DNA of 64,000 nt from Mycoplasmopsis pullorum (GCF_001900245.1 NZ_CP017813.1:248001-312000); one strand, 5' to 3'. Numbered from the stretch's first letter, positions 30,258 to 41,526 are shown. The notes: a model not told the origin generated them from the letters alone. A program made the numbers and translations.

Positions 30258-32615
30258 TTACTTAACTAAAGCAATAGTAGTTTCTTTGCTTGATACATTA
30301 GTGTTTAATTTTTGAATTTTAACACTTGTTTTTGATGAATCAGGAAGAATTACAGTTACTAAATCACTCTTTAGTTTCGCATCACGAACAACGTCTAAGT
30401 TAACTTTAGCAACTAAGTCACCTTTTTTAACTTTTTGACCTTGTTCAACACAAGCTTCGAATCCTTTTCCGTTTAAGTTTACTGTGTCAATACCAATGTG
30501 TAATAATACATTAATACCATCTTCGGTTGTAATTCCGTAAGCATGTTTAGTAGGGAATACTAAAGTAATTGTCCCATCTACTGGTGAGAAAATACTTGCG
30601 TTGTGTTCAGCAGCGAATTCAACTACGAATCCCTCTCCTGACATTTTTTCTGAGAATACTCCATCATTTAATGTTGCTAAAGTTTTAACTTTACCAAGTG
30701 CTGGTGCACTTAATTCAACAACTTTTCCGTCGCTTGCTTTATTAGCAGGTTGAGTTTCTTGTTCAATTAAGTTTTCAACTTTGTCATTTAATAATTCTGG
30801 ATGTTGTAAAATGTATTCTTTAATTTTTTCACGTTGTGCCTTAATTAATGAATTAAGTTGCTCAGCTTGTGGACCAAAGATTGCTTGAACGTGTTTACTT
30901 CCTTCACGTTTAACTCCACTTGCCCCAGCAGCTTTTAAAGCTTCATCACTTACTTTATTTGCATCAACAACGTCATATCTTAAACGTGATGCACAGTTGT
31001 TAAATGCACTAATATTGTCAATTCCACCATAAGCTAAAACAACAGCTAAAGCTCTTGGATCAACTGACGAATTAGAATCTTTTTTCTTTAAGTAATCGGC
31101 TTTGGTAAATAATTTAGTATTTGAACCTCTACCTGGTGTTTCAATCTTGAATTTAACAATTAATGTGTAGAAAATTCCAAAGTAAACAAAGAAGTAAGGA
31201 ATTCCAACAATTAATGTTCAATAGAAGTTTGTCCCTTTAGCAAAAGGAATAACACCATAAATAATTAAGTCTAACATTCCCCCTGAAAAGGCCATTGGGA
31301 CATGCACTCCAAGAATGTTTGCTAGCATGAATGATACTGCACATAAGAATGCGTGTACACCTCAGAATAATCAAGGTGCTAAGAATAAGAATGTAAATTC
31401 AATTGGTTCAGTAACCCCAGTTACGATACAGGTAATTACTGATGGTAAAACTGTCCCTAAAGCAACTTTACGATTTTCTTTTGGAGCTGCAAGAATCATT
31501 GCAAGACCAGCCCCGGGTAATCCGAAGATCATGAATGAGAATTTACCATCCATAAATCTTCCAATTTTAAATCCTAATTCATCTGAAATGAATTTGAATA
31601 GTGGCATTGAGTATTCTTTACCATTAATTGATCACGAAACATCATTAAATGGAAACTTCAATAATGCATTTGACGCAGTTGAATCACCAACGTATTTGTT
31701 AGGATCTAAACTAATTTGTTTCTTAAGTTCTAATAATGCAGAACCTAGAACTAAACCTTCTTTTCCGTTTTCTCATACTTGTAAACTTTCATTTAAGTCA
31801 CCACCAGCATTTGAGTATCATAACGGAGCATAGAAAACGTGGTGCAGACCAAATGGTACCAATGATCTTTCTACATATCCAAAAATAAATGATTCAAATC
31901 CGTATGGAACTTTCCCTAAAGCGTTACCAAATTTACTTAATGCTACTCCAACTCATGGTCAAAATAGTAAATATAAGAAAGCTAAGACAATCATTGAAGG
32001 GATAGTAACGATTGCTACAAAACGTTTACCACCAAAGAAAGAAATTACTTGTGGTAATTGAATTTGATGAAATCTATTGTATAAATATTGAACTACTAAA
32101 CCTACTGTTAAACCACCAAAAACAGATGTTTGAAGTGATTTTGTCCCCAAAGTAGTCCCGACTAATTTTTCCAATGTTTCTGGATCACGACCAGCTCCAG
32201 TGAATAAAATTGAGTAACCAGTTGTAACATCAAAGATAAACACACTTTGAATTGCATTAAAGACAAAGTAACCAATAATTGCTGCAAAAACAGCAACACC
32301 AGCTTCATCTGTAAAAGCAATAACAAAAGCAGCAGCAAAAAGCAACGGTAATGCACTAAAGACAGGATCACCTAAAATCGAAATAAATTTACCAAATGTT
32401 TCTAAAGCGAAATTGTTGGTTGAGCTACCTTGAGTCGCAATAGCTGCACCAACACCTAAGAAAAATCCAGCAATAGCCATAACTGAAATAGGTAACATAA
32501 ATGCACCAGAAATTTTCGAAAGAATTTTTCTAGCTTTTCCTGAATTACTATTGTCAGTCGCTTTTTTCTCTTTTTTGTTTTTCAAAAAAGGAATTTTTGC
32601 TATTAATGTCTTCAT
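30258..32615 (-). CDS. ptsG: PTS glucose-specific EIICBA permease
   Basis: A 785-residue three-domain glucose permease that transports and phosphorylates sugar. EIIC (about 30-500) has many helices and segments such as FTDEAGVAVFAAIIGYFVF, VPFGLHHVFYAPLWYSNAGG and the motif GVTEPIEFTFLFLAPWLFW. EIIB (about 535-610) carries the phosphorylated Cys in AFNNCASRLRYDV. EIIA (about 640-785) has both histidines (THAY-type segment KHAYGI and LLHIGIDTV). Several TGA Trp codons are required. AAGGAGA precedes the ATG. Specificity for glucose is inferred from family resemblance. Confidence 0.93.
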
Positions 32616-32644
32616 TTTTCTCCTTTCTTTAATTGTTACTATTC

Positions 32645-32661
32645 TTTCTTTATTAAAGAAA
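32645..32661. repeat. Inverted repeat upstream of ptsG
   Basis: TTCTTTATTAAAGAA with flanking matching bases forms a palindrome about 30-45 bases before the ptsG start, between its promoter region and Shine-Dalgarno. It is a possible operator or RNA hairpin. Confidence 0.4.
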
Positions 32662-32696
32662 GTAACTTATTTATTATCTATAAAAATAAATAAAAA

Positions 32697-32718
32697 GCTC
32701 ATTGTTTTAACAATGAGC
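32697..32718 (-). terminator. Terminator of the 118-aa membrane protein gene
   Basis: GCTCATTGTT pairs perfectly with AACAATGAGC. On the minus strand it is followed by TTTTTATTTATTTTT. Confidence 0.75.
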
Positions 32719-32758
32719 ATGATATACTATGGAAAAGTTTCGACACTTATGATTAATT

Positions 32759-33115
32759 TTATGCCATAATTGGTGCGAAAAATAAATAAACTCCAATAAT
32801 CACAAAAACTAAACCTAAAAACAGCGGTAAATTGTACTTTGCTCTTTGTCAAGATGGTAAATATAAACCAGCTTGTTCATAGGTCTTGTGCTTATCTCTG
32901 GGATGGTTTTCGCGAAAAGTCTTTAGTTGTTCATTTTTGTAGTCTTGAATTTTGTGTTTTGTTAAAAAATAATATACAAACGCTAAAATTCCAAGAACAA
33001 CAAAAATCGCCGCCATACTATAAAATAGTGCTGAATTTTCTTTATAAAAGTTTTTCGATGTTGTTTCATTAATTTGTGCTAAAAAGTAAAGTTTTTGTGT
33101 TTGAGTTGGATTCAT
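32759..33115 (-). CDS. Small membrane protein, 118 aa
   Basis: Unrecognised. It starts at MNPTQTQKLYFLAQINETTS (ATG at 33115); the longer TTG reading frame upstream would run into the hrcA control region and is not used. There are two membrane helices, SALFYSMAAIFVVLGILAFV (about 30-50) and LFLGLVFVIIGVYLFFAPI at the C-terminus. They are joined by a basic cytoplasmic-type loop (HKIQDYKNEQLKTFRENHPR). A TGA Trp joins the last segment. A TAAAAT box 7 bases before the ATG suggests leaderless expression. It is divergent from hrcA. Confidence 0.6.
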
Positions 33116-33168
33116 ATTATTTATTTTATCTAAAATTGTCCAATCTGCGACTGATTTTGCAGATTTTT

Positions 33169-33195
33169 TTAGCAATTATATATTTACTTTGCTAA
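33169..33195. promoter_or_regulatory. CIRCE element of hrcA-grpE
   Basis: TTAGCAATT-N9-CTTTGCTAA is the HrcA operator. The -10 TAAAAT follows at 33213-33218, only 7 bases before the hrcA ATG. It indicates autoregulation. Confidence 0.85.
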
Positions 33196-33225
33196 TTTTT
33201 CAAAAAACTTGATAAAATATATTAC

Positions 33226-34242
33226 ATGAAAAAAATTAGTTCTAAACACGAAGAGATTCTTAAGTTAACTACTAAAATGTATATCGAGCAAGGAGATGCG
33301 ATATCTTCAAGCAAGATTTTAGATCATTATAAATTAAATATGTCTAGTGCAAAAATTCGTTATTTAATGAATGATTTAGAAAATGAGGGTTACCTTGAAA
33401 AAGCTTACAGCTCATCTGGACGGATTCCGACAATTAAAGGTTTGGACTACTATGCTCGTTTCTTGAGTCAAGATGAAGAAAGTAATATGCTTAAAAAATT
33501 ACGTAAGTTATTTCACCAACGTAAAAAAAACATTGATAATACTGTTGATGAAGCTGCTAAAATCATTACCGAAGCTACTGGACTTACGATTGTTACGGCA
33601 CAATCTAATTCCAATGCACTACTTAAAAGTATTCAATTGGTACCACTAAGTGAATCCAGTGCTACAGTGGTTTTAGTCATTTCTACCGGTGAAGTATTTT
33701 CAAAAATGATCTACTTAAATACAAGTAAAAACGAAATTGAAGATTTAAGAATTGCAATTCGACTTTTTAAAGAACGTTTAGTTGATGTTCCGATTTATCA
33801 ACTTGCACAACGTGCCTTGAGTCTTAAAAGTATTTTAGCTCAAGCAGTTCACAATTACGAAGATCTATTCGAAAGTTTTATTGAAAATGTTTTCCAATTT
33901 CAAACTCAAGTCAAAACTAATGTTTACGGAAGAAACAATATTATTTTAAGTGAAGATATTTCACGTGAACAATTGCACAAAATGCTTAATATGCTTGAAA
34001 ATCAATCAATTTGAGAATTAATTGAGAGCGAACAAAAAAATGATGATGAACGACTTAAAATTTCAGTTGATTCTGATGGTGCATTTTTATCCAAAAAACT
34101 CGAATTAGATAATCAAGTAACTGAAATTACAATTATCGGAGCAACTAAAAGCGATTACGCCTCAATGCGTGGAGCGATTTGTTTATTAGAAGAATTAGTA
34201 CGAACAAAAAACGATTCAAAGGATGGTAAAAATGATGAATAA
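33226..34242 (+). CDS. hrcA: Heat-inducible transcription repressor HrcA
   Basis: A 338-residue repressor that binds CIRCE. The N-terminal winged helix is recognisable (HEEILKLTTKMYIEQGDAIS, SSAKIRYLMNDLENEGYLEK and the hallmark SGRIPTIKGLDYYARF). A GAF-like domain follows (LLKSIQLVPLSESSATVVLV). The C-terminus has ITIIGATKSDYASMRGAICL, close to the family ending. One TGA Trp lies near residue 264. A CIRCE element lies upstream. Its 3' end overlaps grpE by about 11 bases. No Shine-Dalgarno precedes it. Confidence 0.95.
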
Positions 34243-35119
34243 TAATCAAAATACAAGTACAAATAAAAAGAAAATTAAAATTCATAATGGTGATATCATA
34301 AAGGGACAATTTAGTTTTTTTCTAGATGGTCACGAACAAATTCCTTATACTAAAGAACTCGAATTAAAAGTTGGTAATAGAAGCTACATCAACCGATTAG
34401 ATGATTTTTTAATTAATCGTAATTTCCACTCAAACATGGAAGTTCAATTTATTTTTCCAAAAAATTGTCCTAATCCTGATTGAGCAAATAAAAAAGCATT
34501 AATTAAAATAACTGATGCACAAATTATTAAACAAAAAGAAATTAATCAACATTTAGAAGAGTCAACAAAAGAAAAAGATTCACAAATTGAATTGTTATCT
34601 GCTGAAAATGAAATTTTGAAATTAAAAATTAAAAATCTTGAGGTTGAAATTCAAAAAACAGCACAAACTTATTTAGATAAAGCAAAAGAATTGACCGCTA
34701 AAGCTCAAGAAGAAATTTCTAAAAGCAAGTTAGCAAACAATGAAAGCTTAAAAAACGAAATTAATGCTGCAAAAGCTTATGCGTTACAATCATTTGCTGA
34801 GGATTTTCTTACACCTTATAATAATTTTAAATTAGCAACTCGTGCCGGGGAAAATAGTAGTGACTCAAGTGTCCAAAATTATGTTTATGGATTTAAAATG
34901 ATTGAAAAACAATTTAATGATGTTTTAAATCAACACGGACTCGAAATCATCGAGGGACAAGTTGGGGACGAATACGATCCTGAACAACATTATGCAATTG
35001 ATATTGTTTACGATCAAAACAAGAATGATAATGAGATTAAACAAAATAAAGCTTTCGGGCTTAAATTAAACGGCCGTGTGGTAAAACCAGCGACAGTTGT
35101 AATTTACAAAAAAAATTAG
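34232..35119 (+). CDS. grpE: GrpE with an N-terminal FKBP/trigger-factor-like domain
   Basis: The nucleotide exchange factor of DnaK, 295 residues from the ATG at 34232 (34223 and 34235 are alternatives). Residues about 115-180 are a long coiled coil. Residues 185-295 are the GrpE head (YALQSFAEDFLTPYNNFKLA, then MIEKQFNDVLNQHGLEIIE and GDEYDPEQHYAI). Residues about 15-100 are an extra domain reading NGDIIKGQFSFFLDG, LELKVGNRSYINRLDDFL and VQFIFPKNCPNPDWANKKA. This follows the trigger-factor PPIase pattern ('GDxxxxxFxxxxDG', 'FP..Y......GK.A'). The stop codon lies inside the CIRCE of dnaK. It is coupled to hrcA. Confidence 0.88.
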
Positions 35120-35142
35120 CAGAAAAAGCTTTGAACTGCTAA
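35116..35142. promoter_or_regulatory. CIRCE element of dnaK
   Basis: TTAGCAGAA-N9-AACTGCTAA overlaps the grpE stop codon. The -10 TAAAAT follows at 35152-35157. dnaK thus has its own HrcA-controlled promoter in addition to any read-through from grpE. Confidence 0.85.
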
Positions 35143-35199
35143 AAAATGTGCTAAAATATTTACAGTAAAGCGAAAAAAGAAATACAAGTTTAACCATAG

Positions 35200-36996
<1,797 letters not shown>

Positions 36997-37036
36997 AAAA
37001 ACGAAAAAATATTTAATTTTTATTAAAAAAGCGTGT

Positions 37037-37042
37037 TATAAT
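37037..37042 (+). promoter_or_regulatory. -10 box of tRNA-Leu
   Basis: TATAAT lies 16 bases before the tRNA 5' end. It is flanked by the inverted repeat GCGTG / CACGC. Confidence 0.5.
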
Positions 37043-37058
37043 ATTTGCACGCTTATAT

Positions 37059-37143
37059 GCCCGAGTGGTGAAATTGGCAGACACGCTAGACTAAGGATCT
37101 AGTGGAGCAATCCATGCAGGTTCAAATCCTGTCTCGGGCACCA
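37059..37143 (+). tRNA. tRNA-Leu (AAG)
   Basis: An 85-base class II tRNA with encoded CCA. The anticodon stem CTAGA/TCTAG holds the loop CTAAGGA, so positions 34-36 read AAG (Leu, CUN codons). The acceptor GCCCGAG pairs perfectly with CTCGGGC. A34 is unusual for a tRNA other than tRNA-Arg(ACG) in a mollicute. Confidence 0.92.
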
Positions 37144-37314
37144 TTTAAAAACAACATAATTAAATTACCTTATTTACCTTAATATCTATTGGCAAAATAA
37201 AAAAATTTTTTGTCTTATAAAACTTTTACATCTATAGGCCATCTTTTTTGGTCTATTTTTCTTTTTTTAATTCAATTCTTTAGCATACTTTGAACCGATG
37301 TAAATTTTATAAGT

Positions 37315-37377
37315 TATAATGATAGATTTTTATCGGTAAATTCATGCCACATACTTTGTAAAAGTATGTGGTTTTTT
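37315..37377 (+). ncRNA. Candidate short RNA (promoter plus terminator)
   Basis: TATAAT at 37315-37320 is followed about 27 bases later by a strong terminator hairpin: CCACATACTT and AAGTATGTGG, then six Ts, at 37347-37377. The predicted transcript is about 50 bases with no plausible ORF. No -35 box is clear. Confidence 0.3.
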
Positions 37378-37534
37378 CTTTTTGTTGGTTAATTGTATTC
37401 TGCGTTTGCAAGTTTGACACTTTCTTAAGAGTTATTCTTTTTTCCTTTCATATATCTTTAAATATATGAAAGAGCGAAAATTTTAATTATTTTTTACTAC
37501 AAATTACATACATTATAGACATAATAGATGTGAT

Positions 37535-37680
37535 ATGGACTATAATTTAATTAAAAAGAAACAAAAGTTAAACATTATTTAGTTTTAGCAATTTCAAAGG
37601 GATTTAAAGGTTGCTATGTAAAGCAAGTTGGATTAGGATACTGATAATTTGAAGATACCAAAAGGTTTGATACAGATTAA
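37535..37680 (+). pseudogene. Remnant of an IS1634-like transposase N-terminus
   Basis: An ATG at 37535 starts a short reading that shifts frame near 37570. The second frame then reads SKGFKGCYVKQVGLGYW, similar to how I recall IS1634/ISMHp1-type mycoplasma transposases beginning (an 'ISKG.KG....QVGLGY'-like start). It then meets a TAA after the Trp, reads FEDTKRFDTD and stops again. The frameshift and two stops show decay. Family assignment rests on this short motif from memory only. Confidence 0.4.
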
Positions 37681-37819
37681 AAAATCTAGAAATTTATTAA
37701 ATCGCTCCAAAAAACTCAAAAAATGTAAAAAACAAGAATATTACTGTAAAATAGCTATATTCGTGTTTTATATTCATAAAATTACACACATAAATTAAAA
37801 AATCACATTCAACTTATTA

Positions 37820-37897
37820 TTCCCAGTTCCTAGTATGAAAAATAAACCTATTATGAAATGCAAAAAAAATTTTTTAATTTATACTAGAAACTGGGAA
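37820..37897. repeat. 78-base inverted-repeat element (MITE-like or IS end remnant)
   Basis: TTCCCAGTTCCTAGTATGAAA at its left end is inversely repeated as TTTATACTAGAAACTGGGAA at 37878-37897, with one or two mismatches. The 37-base spacer contains no gene. It lies just beyond the transposase remnant. Confidence 0.5.
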
Positions 37898-37907
37898 AGA
37901 TATAAAA

Positions 37908-37928
37908 AAAGTGAAACAAGTTCACTTT
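37908..37928 (-). terminator. Terminator of ktrA
   Basis: AAAGTGAA pairs with TTCACTTT. On the minus strand the stem ends in a run of seven Ts and directly abuts the ktrA stop codon. Confidence 0.7.
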
Positions 37929-38606
37929 CTAGCATTCATTAAATAAGCCTAAAACATTTGTAACGTCTTCTACTTTACCAACTAAAGATACTAAGTCATC
38001 AAGAAAAATTTTAGTATCCCCTTGAGCACGCATTGATTTTTCGTTTCTTTTAATTAGAATAATTGTAACACCTTTATTATTTAAAGCTAGTTCACGGATC
38101 ATTTTTCCATCGAGTTCAACGTTTTTAATAATAGTAGTTCCGACAACGAAATTATCTCCTAATTCAAGTAAATTTTGTGAATATTTGATAAAGTTATCGT
38201 TAGCTGCAATTAATGCAGTCCGAATTCCTGATTCACTTTCAGGACGAATAATCACATTAACACCAATTTGTTTTAAAACACGAGCATGTCTCTTACTTGT
38301 TGCTCGAGCGATAATGTTTTTAATTCCTAATTCTAATAGAGCAGCAACAATTTCAATATTATCTGGAACTGCTACAACAACAGTTTCCATTTGATAAATT
38401 TTTAGTGCTTCAAGTGCTTTCATATCAGCTGCATCTGCAACCACAGCGCGCTCGACTTCGTTTGCGTACATTTTGACGTTTTCTTCCATTTTGTCAATTA
38501 CAAAAACACTCTTATTCATTTTTAACAATTGACCAATAATTGCTTGACCGAAGCGACCAGTTCCGATTACACAAATATCTTCTTTATGTTTTAAGTTCAT
38601 TGCCAT
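37929..38606 (-). CDS. ktrA: Potassium uptake regulatory subunit KtrA (TrkA-N/TrkA-C)
   Basis: A 225-residue cytoplasmic RCK protein that gates KtrB. The Rossmann motif ICVIGTGRFGQAIIGQL binds nucleotide, followed by SVFVIDKMEENV, AVVADAADMKALEAL and VVVAVPDNIEI. The second half is a TrkA-C domain (GTTIIKNVELDGKMIRELAL, VSLVGKVEDV). GGAG precedes the ATG at 38606 with good spacing; an in-frame ATG 6 bases later is less likely. It is downstream of tyrS on the same strand. Confidence 0.94.
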   Translation of the reverse strand: MAMNLKHKEDICVIGTGRFGQAIIGQLLKMNKSVFVIDKMEENVKMYANEVERAVVADAADMKALEALKIYQMETVVVAVPDNIEIVAALLELGIKNIIARATSKRHARVLKQIGVNVIIRPESESGIRTALIAANDNFIKYSQNLLELGDNFVVGTTIIKNVELDGKMIRELALNNKGVTIILIKRNEKSMRAQGDTKIFLDDLVSLVGKVEDVTNVLGLFNEC

Positions 38607-38664
38607 AATTTACTCCAAAAGTTCACTAACTTTTTTATTTTTTGTTTTATAATTAAAAAGAGCC

Positions 38665-38699
38665 GACATCTAGATGTCAAAAATAAGCCACTGTTGTGG
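38665..38699. repeat. Perfect palindrome and hairpin between tyrS and ktrA
   Basis: GACATCTAGATGTC (38665-38678) is a 14-base perfect palindrome. It is followed by GCCAC/GTGG with a T run on the plus side. This could be a regulatory or weak termination structure; no gene supports the plus direction. Confidence 0.35.
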
Positions 38700-38716
38700 T
38701 TTTTTATTTTATCTTT

Positions 38717-39955
38717 TTAATTAATTTTAACTAAATATAAATTCTTCTTACCTTTTTTTAATAATGCGTATTTTGAATCGAATTGTTCTGAAGCGACAAC
38801 AAAATCTTCTGATTCAATTGTTTGATCATTTCATTTAATTGCACCAGTTGCTAACATTTCGCGAATTTCACGTTTTGAATTAAAAACTTTTAAGTCTAAA
38901 AGTTGTTCAAACAATGATTTATTTCCACTTAATTCTAAATTACTCATTTGTGAGAACATTTGTTCAACGGCAGATGTGTCTAATTCGAACGGATTAAATG
39001 ACTTATCGAACATAATTTTTGAAATGTTTTGAGCAATTTCAGCATCCTCACGTGAATGAATATCTTTTACCACTTCAAAAGCTAAAATTTCTTGTGCTTT
39101 TCTTTTTGCCGGTTCTTTTTCGTGTTCAGCAACAATTTGATTAATTTCTTCAACACTTAAAAATGTTAATCACATCAATAAGTTTTTAATTTGTGAATCT
39201 GGTTGATTGTACAAAAATTGGTATAGACTAAATGGTTTATTCATTTCCTTATCTAATCATAAGTTTCCACCACCTGTTGATTTACCAAATTTATTACCAT
39301 TTTCATCAGTTAATAATTGTGCTGTTAATGCGACTGCTTTATGGTCATTTCCGAAAGTTGTTGAAATCATATCTAAACCAGTTGTAATATTACCTCACTG
39401 GTCTGATCCACCAAATTGAATGCACACATTTTTATCTTTGTAAAGTGTTAAAAAGTCTCATCCTTGAATTAATTGGTAACTAAATTCGGTGAAACTTAAA
39501 CCATTTTCCAGTCTTGATGCAACCGAATCTTTTGCGATCATGTAACTAACATTAACTAATTTTCCGACTTTTGAAAGAAATTCGATAATGTTCATATCTT
39601 TGTAAAAATCGTAGTTATCGATTACTTTTAGACCAAATTTTTCCAATTGTTGTCTAATTTTGTTTTTATTAAACAATAATGTTTCTTGATCTAAAAGCTT
39701 TCTTTCTGAGTTACGAAATGACGGATCACCAATCATCCCTGTTGCTCCACCTAAGATTGCATAAACATCAAAACCAAATTGTTTAAAACGTAGTAAATTA
39801 ACAATTTGAATGTAGTTACCTAAGTGTAAACTTTGTGCGGTCGGATCAAAACCAGCGTAAACTCCGCAACCTGAATTTTCTAATTTATTCATTTTTTCAA
39901 GACTTGATAAATTCTTCAAAATGTTTCGATTTTTTAGTTCATTTAGAATTGACAT
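38717..39955 (-). CDS. tyrS: Tyrosyl-tRNA synthetase
   Basis: A 412-residue class I synthetase. It shows GVYAGFDPTAQSLHLGNYIQ (HLGN is the HIGH motif), ILGGATGMIGDPSFRNSER, and YMIAKDSVASRLENGLSFTEFSY. Then come QFGGSDQWGNITTGLD and KFGKSTGG (KMSKS equivalent). The C-terminal S4-like RNA-binding domain is at about 350-412 (VFNSKREIREMLATGAIKWNDQ). Three pieces are joined by TGA Trp codons. AAGGAGA precedes ATG. It follows the YtpR-like gene by 18 bases. Confidence 0.97.
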
Positions 39956-39973
39956 ATATCTCCTTTTTTCTTA

Positions 39974-40552
39974 TTAAATTTGAAATTCTTGTCCAATTAA
40001 TGAATCATCACCAAAAATTAAACCTTCTCCACTTAAACCAAGCGAGTTGTAACCAACTAACATACCTGGACTTTTAACTCCGATTAGTTCAGACATTTTT
40101 ACGTCGATACCAGAAAAAGTTTGTGCTCCAATATGTGCAAAAACCACAACTTTATCTTCCTGTGAATCAAGTGTATTGGTGACTAATGTAATAGTTTTTT
40201 CACCGTTAAAAATATCAATAATAAATAATTTATCCGACTTAGGATGTTGAGTGCGTTTTGTAATCTTACCATATTGAAATTTTACGGTGTTATTAATGAT
40301 TAAATCTGAATTTATTTTTTTAACTAAGTCGCTAATATATTCAAATTGTTCGTTATTTAATGTATAAAATGTTTTATTAGTATTTCTAAAATAATCGCAA
40401 TTATTAAGGACTATTGAAGCTACACAATTGTTTTTGTCATAAAAAATAACAATATCATCCGCTTCAATTTTATTTGTCACATTTAAGCTTGCATCTACTA
40501 CAATTATTGTTGTTTTATCAAAGTTTTTATATATATTTCTACCTAATAACAT
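39974..40552 (-). CDS. YtpR-like tRNA-binding domain protein
   Basis: A 192-residue protein. The N-terminal 80 residues (MLLGRNIYKNFDKTTIIVVD) correspond to the YtpR N-terminal domain. Residues about 85-190 form an OB-fold tRNA-binding domain of the EMAPII/PheRS-beta type: YGKITKRTQHPKSDKLFIID, LVTNTLDSQEDKVVVFAHIG, and the ending GLSGEGLIFGDDSLIG. The ATG at 40552 is preferred over an upstream TTG because a TATAAT box lies 9 bases before it. It precedes tyrS, consistent with a tRNA-related role. Confidence 0.75.
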   Translation of the reverse strand: MLLGRNIYKNFDKTTIIVVDASLNVTNKIEADDIVIFYDKNNCVASIVLNNCDYFRNTNKTFYTLNNEQFEYISDLVKKINSDLIINNTVKFQYGKITKRTQHPKSDKLFIIDIFNGEKTITLVTNTLDSQEDKVVVFAHIGAQTFSGIDVKMSELIGVKSPGMLVGYNSLGLSGEGLIFGDDSLIGQEFQI

Positions 40553-40606
40553 AATATTATAATTATAAATAGTTTTGTGTAAATAAAAAATGAAACAAAG
40601 CAATTT

Positions 40607-40612
40607 TATAAT
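40607..40612 (+). promoter_or_regulatory. -10 box of degV
   Basis: TATAAT lies 11 bases before the degV ATG, with no Shine-Dalgarno sequence. Confidence 0.45.
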
Positions 40613-40623
40613 ATAATTAAGCT

Positions 40624-41484
40624 ATGAAAAAAGTTGCTATTATTGTGGATTCGTCATCCGGTTTAACAAAAGAACAAACATTGGAATTAGGTTGATTTTT
40701 TATTCCGTTGCATATTGAAATTGATAATGTGATTTATGATGATGGAATTAATTTATCGACTCAAAACTTATTTGATATTTTTAATGAAAATTCTGATAAT
40801 GCAAAAACTTCTTCAACTAAACTTGGTGAAGTAATTGATTTGTTAAATTCAATTAAGGATGAATACGAAAACATTGTAATTTTTCCAATTAGTAAATTTT
40901 TATCTGGTCAATATCAATCGCTAAAACTTTTAGAATCAGATTATCCTAACTTAAGAGTTTTAGAATCACGTTCAATTGCTCAGTTTATTGTTTATGAATT
41001 ATTAAAATTTGAAGAAAAAATCAAAAATAATGTACCTTTTGAAACTGCTTTAAGTGAAATTAAACTCAAACCTGATTATGCTTCGATTTCACTAATACCT
41101 AAACACAATACTTTCTTGGTTAAAGGTGGTCGTTTACATCCTGCAGCTGCAACAATTGCGAAATTATTTAAAATTGTCCCTATTATCAAATTTGAAGACG
41201 GTCAACTACTCAAAGAAGGAAAAGGCCGTATCTTCAACAAAACTGTTTTAAGTAAAGTTGCTGAGAAAAAAGAGTTAATCAACTCATCAAATCCGACTTT
41301 TGTTTTATTGCATTCTTTTTCAAATCCTGCAGACTATTTATTAGAAGAAACAGTTCAAGAAATCAAAAATCAATTCGGATTTAAACCTTTTGTATTATAT
41401 TTACCTTCCGTAGTTTCAATTCACACTGGTCCTGAAGCGATTTGTTTGTGTCTAATCAACGAAGATGCTTCAAAATATTTATAA
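40624..41484 (+). CDS. DegV-family fatty-acid-binding protein
   Basis: A 286-residue DegV protein; family members bind a fatty acid, and in Firmicutes FakB homologues present it to the kinase FakA. It begins with KVAIIVDSSSGLTKEQTLEL and has the early TSSTKLGEVID segment (ligand Thr/Ser motif). The core FPISKFLSGQYQSLKLLE follows. It ends with the lobe motif LVKGGRLHPAAATIAKLFKI and SIHTGPEAICLCLI, where the family has 'HtGPG'. One TGA Trp lies in the N-terminus. No kinase partner is in the window. Confidence 0.9.
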
Positions 41485-41502
41485 ATAAAATAGAATCATT
41501 AT

Positions 41503-41526
41503 AAGATGCTTAATTGCATCTTTTTT
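41503..41526 (+). terminator. Terminator of degV
   Basis: AAGATGC pairs with GCATCTT over a 6-base loop and is followed by six Ts. Confidence 0.75.

Larger units (their letters stand above)
37144..37928. other. 785-base region without intact genes
   Basis: No open frame of gene size exists on either strand. The region holds a promoter-hairpin unit at 37315-37377 and an inverted repeat at 37445-37472 (CTTTCATATAT with ATATATGAAAG). It also holds a transposase-like remnant (37535-37680), an inverted-repeat pair (37820-37897) and the ktrA terminator. It looks like decayed mobile-element DNA. Confidence 0.6.

Noticed and set aside
33143-33168. AATCTGC/GCAGATT hairpin followed by a T run just before the hrcA CIRCE
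   Set aside because: It looks like a plus-strand terminator, but no plus-strand gene ends nearby, so it is not called as one.
33116-33175. Longer TTG start for the 118-aa membrane protein
   Set aside because: It would extend into the hrcA control region, has no Shine-Dalgarno and adds residues unlike a membrane protein head; the ATG at 33115 has a -10 box at leaderless spacing.
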